Of a stretch of DNA of 64,000 nucleotides, positions 62,978-64,000 are shown piece by piece (within the stretch, counting starts at the first letter, position 1; every line of letters starts with the position of its first letter). Position numbers and translations under genes: made by a program. The notes beneath the pieces were generated by a model that saw only the letters and a list, made by a program, of their open reading frames with translations, ran no database searches and was not told the origin of the DNA. Source of the DNA: Roseisolibacter agri (GTDB lineage: Bacteria > Gemmatimonadota > Gemmatimonadetes > Gemmatimonadales > Gemmatimonadaceae); the NCBI RefSeq assembly GCF_030159095.1, contig NZ_BRXS01000004.1:491673-555672 (forward strand). Reading direction: 5' to 3'.

Positions 62978-64000
62978 TCAGCGCAGCCGCACCATGCGCG
63001 AGGGGCTCTGCACGCCGCTGGGCGTGACGGCGGAGACCGCGACCGCGTTCGCCACCGCGCCCGGCGCCAGCTCGGCGCTCAGGCGCCGCTCGGCCGCCGG
63101 CACGACGCGCGTGTGCCAGGTACCCACGGAGTCGAGCAGCTGCACGGCCCACCAGCGCACGCGCAACGTGTCGCCCGGCAGCACCGACAGCGCCGGACCG
63201 CGCGGCGCGCCGTACTGCGCGCCGCCGTCGCCCGGAAGCGTGGAGGGATCGGGGCACCACGGCGTGACCTCGGGCGCCGCGGGCGGGGTGGGGCCGAGCC
63301 ATGGATTCGCCGGCGGCAGCGCGGGAGTCGCGTAGAGCGACGTCGCGAGCCGGTCGCCGAGCGCACCCTGTGCCTGCGGCATCAGCGTCGACATGCGGAA
63401 GTGCACGTGCCCCTGCGCGTCCGGGCGTCCCTCGCGTGCGGCGCGCAGCCACTCGATCTGCGACGTGATCGCGCTGCCGGACCAGGGCGCGCCGCGCGAC
63501 GCGACGCGCATGGTCAGCAGGCCCGGGAAGACGTGGCGACCCTGCACGTTCTCGCGGCGCCACCACTCGTCCAGCCGGCGGAAGCGCTGCTGCTCGCCGT
63601 CCAGCTCCCAGTAGAGCTGCGGCGCCACGTAGTCGAGCCACCCCTCGCGCAGCCACTTCCGCGAGTCGGCGTAGATCTCCGCGTACGCGTCGAGGCCGTA
63701 GACGCCGGGTGCCGCGCCGGGGCGCCAGATGCCGAACGGCGAGATCCCGACGGCGACCTCCGGCTTGCGCGCCTTCACCTCGCGGTAGAGCGCCGCGACG
63801 AACTGCGACACGTTGTCGCGCCGCCACGCGTCGCGCTCCATCCCCGTGCCGCGGCCATGCCGCGCCCACGACACGTCGTCGTCGAAGCGGATCGTCTCGG
63901 TGCGCGTGACCGTGCGGCGGCGCCTCCCCTTGCCGACGCGCGTGCGGATCGTGCGCTCCTCGCGGTACGGATAGAAGTAGTCGTCGATGTGCACGCCGTC
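62978..64000 (-). CDS. GHL10-type glycoside hydrolase (partial)
   Basis: The C-terminal 340 residues of a glycosyl hydrolase-like family 10 (GHL10/DUF187) protein; the 5' part lies beyond the right edge. The visible start DGVHIDDYFYPY is the conserved core of the TIM barrel, followed by VSQFVAALYREVKARKPEVAVGISPFGIWRP, WLDYVAPQLYWE and LLTMRV. The last 100 residues are Pro-rich with a beta-sandwich-like end (PGDTLRVRWWAVQLLDS...VVPAAERRLS). These are exported enzymes of the E. coli YddW/DigH type, of which DigH cleaves denuded peptidoglycan glycan strands. The GTG at the HIDDY position is internal, not a start. Confidence 0.85.
   Translation of the reverse strand, partial: DGVHIDDYFYPYREERTIRTRVGKGRRRRTVTRTETIRFDDDVSWARHGRGTGMERDAWRRDNVSQFVAALYREVKARKPEVAVGISPFGIWRPGAAPGVYGLDAYAEIYADSRKWLREGWLDYVAPQLYWELDGEQQRFRRLDEWWRRENVQGRHVFPGLLTMRVASRGAPWSGSAITSQIEWLRAAREGRPDAQGHVHFRMSTLMPQAQGALGDRLATSLYATPALPPANPWLGPTPPAAPEVTPWCPDPSTLPGDGGAQYGAPRGPALSVLPGDTLRVRWWAVQLLDSVGTWHTRVVPAAERRLSAELAPGAVANAVAVSAVTPSGVQSPSRMVRLR

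Overview
This is a 64 kb, very GC-rich, densely coding bacterial chromosome segment. The gene content suggests a member of the Gemmatimonadota (Gemmatimonadaceae-like). This is inferred from gene families and style, not from a marker gene: a Minf_1886-family protein, DUF2723 membrane protein, proteins with a conserved but unnamed secreted domain, a TonB receptor with a carboxypeptidase-like N-terminus, and many GTG starts. There is no rRNA, phage, insertion sequence or CRISPR array. Most of the window is ordinary housekeeping sequence.

Layout. 1-7.1 kb: the 5' part of a serine hydrolase, divergent from a RadC/JAB-DinG helicase fusion, then a CAP-domain lipoprotein, a FAH-family hydrolase, a membrane-anchored unknown, and lexA on the minus strand. 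7.2-16 kb: gltX, msrA, a sulfatase, two small membrane proteins, a LytS/LytTR two-component pair and a gamma-glutamyltransferase. 16-17.3 kb: a decayed PEP-synthase tail, a secreted duplicated-domain protein and two tRNA-Ser genes. 17.4-30.3 kb: a Tat lactonase, then mostly minus-strand genes (DUF2723; gmhB-purN-purH; valS with a Big_5-type lipoprotein; BON-domain protein).

30.4-49.9 kb is mostly plus strand: thrS, a TonB receptor, a YczE-like membrane protein, an acyl-CoA cluster (thiolase, CPBP protease, 3-hydroxyacyl-CoA dehydrogenase, acyl-CoA dehydrogenase, Leu-type amino acid dehydrogenase), rpiB-glyA, a Minf_1886 protein, a zinc-ribbon protein, nnr, thiL-plsC, eno and ftsB. 50-64 kb: initiator and elongator tRNA-Met, two small unknowns, a Tat aldo/keto reductase coupled to an ATP/ADP-antiporter-like transporter, proC-proB-proA, a minus-strand heme oxygenase pair, a ferritin-like membrane protein, deoC with a two-domain ALDH16-type aldehyde dehydrogenase, and a GHL10-type glycoside hydrolase cut by the right edge.

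Functional groups visible: complete proline synthesis from glutamate; two purine steps (purN, purH); a set able to process short acyl-CoAs and branched-chain amino acids; deoxyribose-5-phosphate cleavage coupled to aldehyde oxidation; metabolite repair; and oxidative damage response (lexA, DinG-like helicase, msrA). Many neighbours share 4-base ATGA/GTGA overlaps, and units commonly end in long GC-rich hairpins with little or no U-tract.

The least ordinary signals are (1) the RadC-like JAMM domain fused to a DinG/XPD-type helicase, (2) two related heptad-built hairpin elements, one intergenic (29309-29375) and one translated in frame in the linker of the ALDH16 enzyme (61973-62054), (3) a 500-base structured gene-free interval (45933-46431), and (4) a strong palindrome between divergent genes at 12254-12299.
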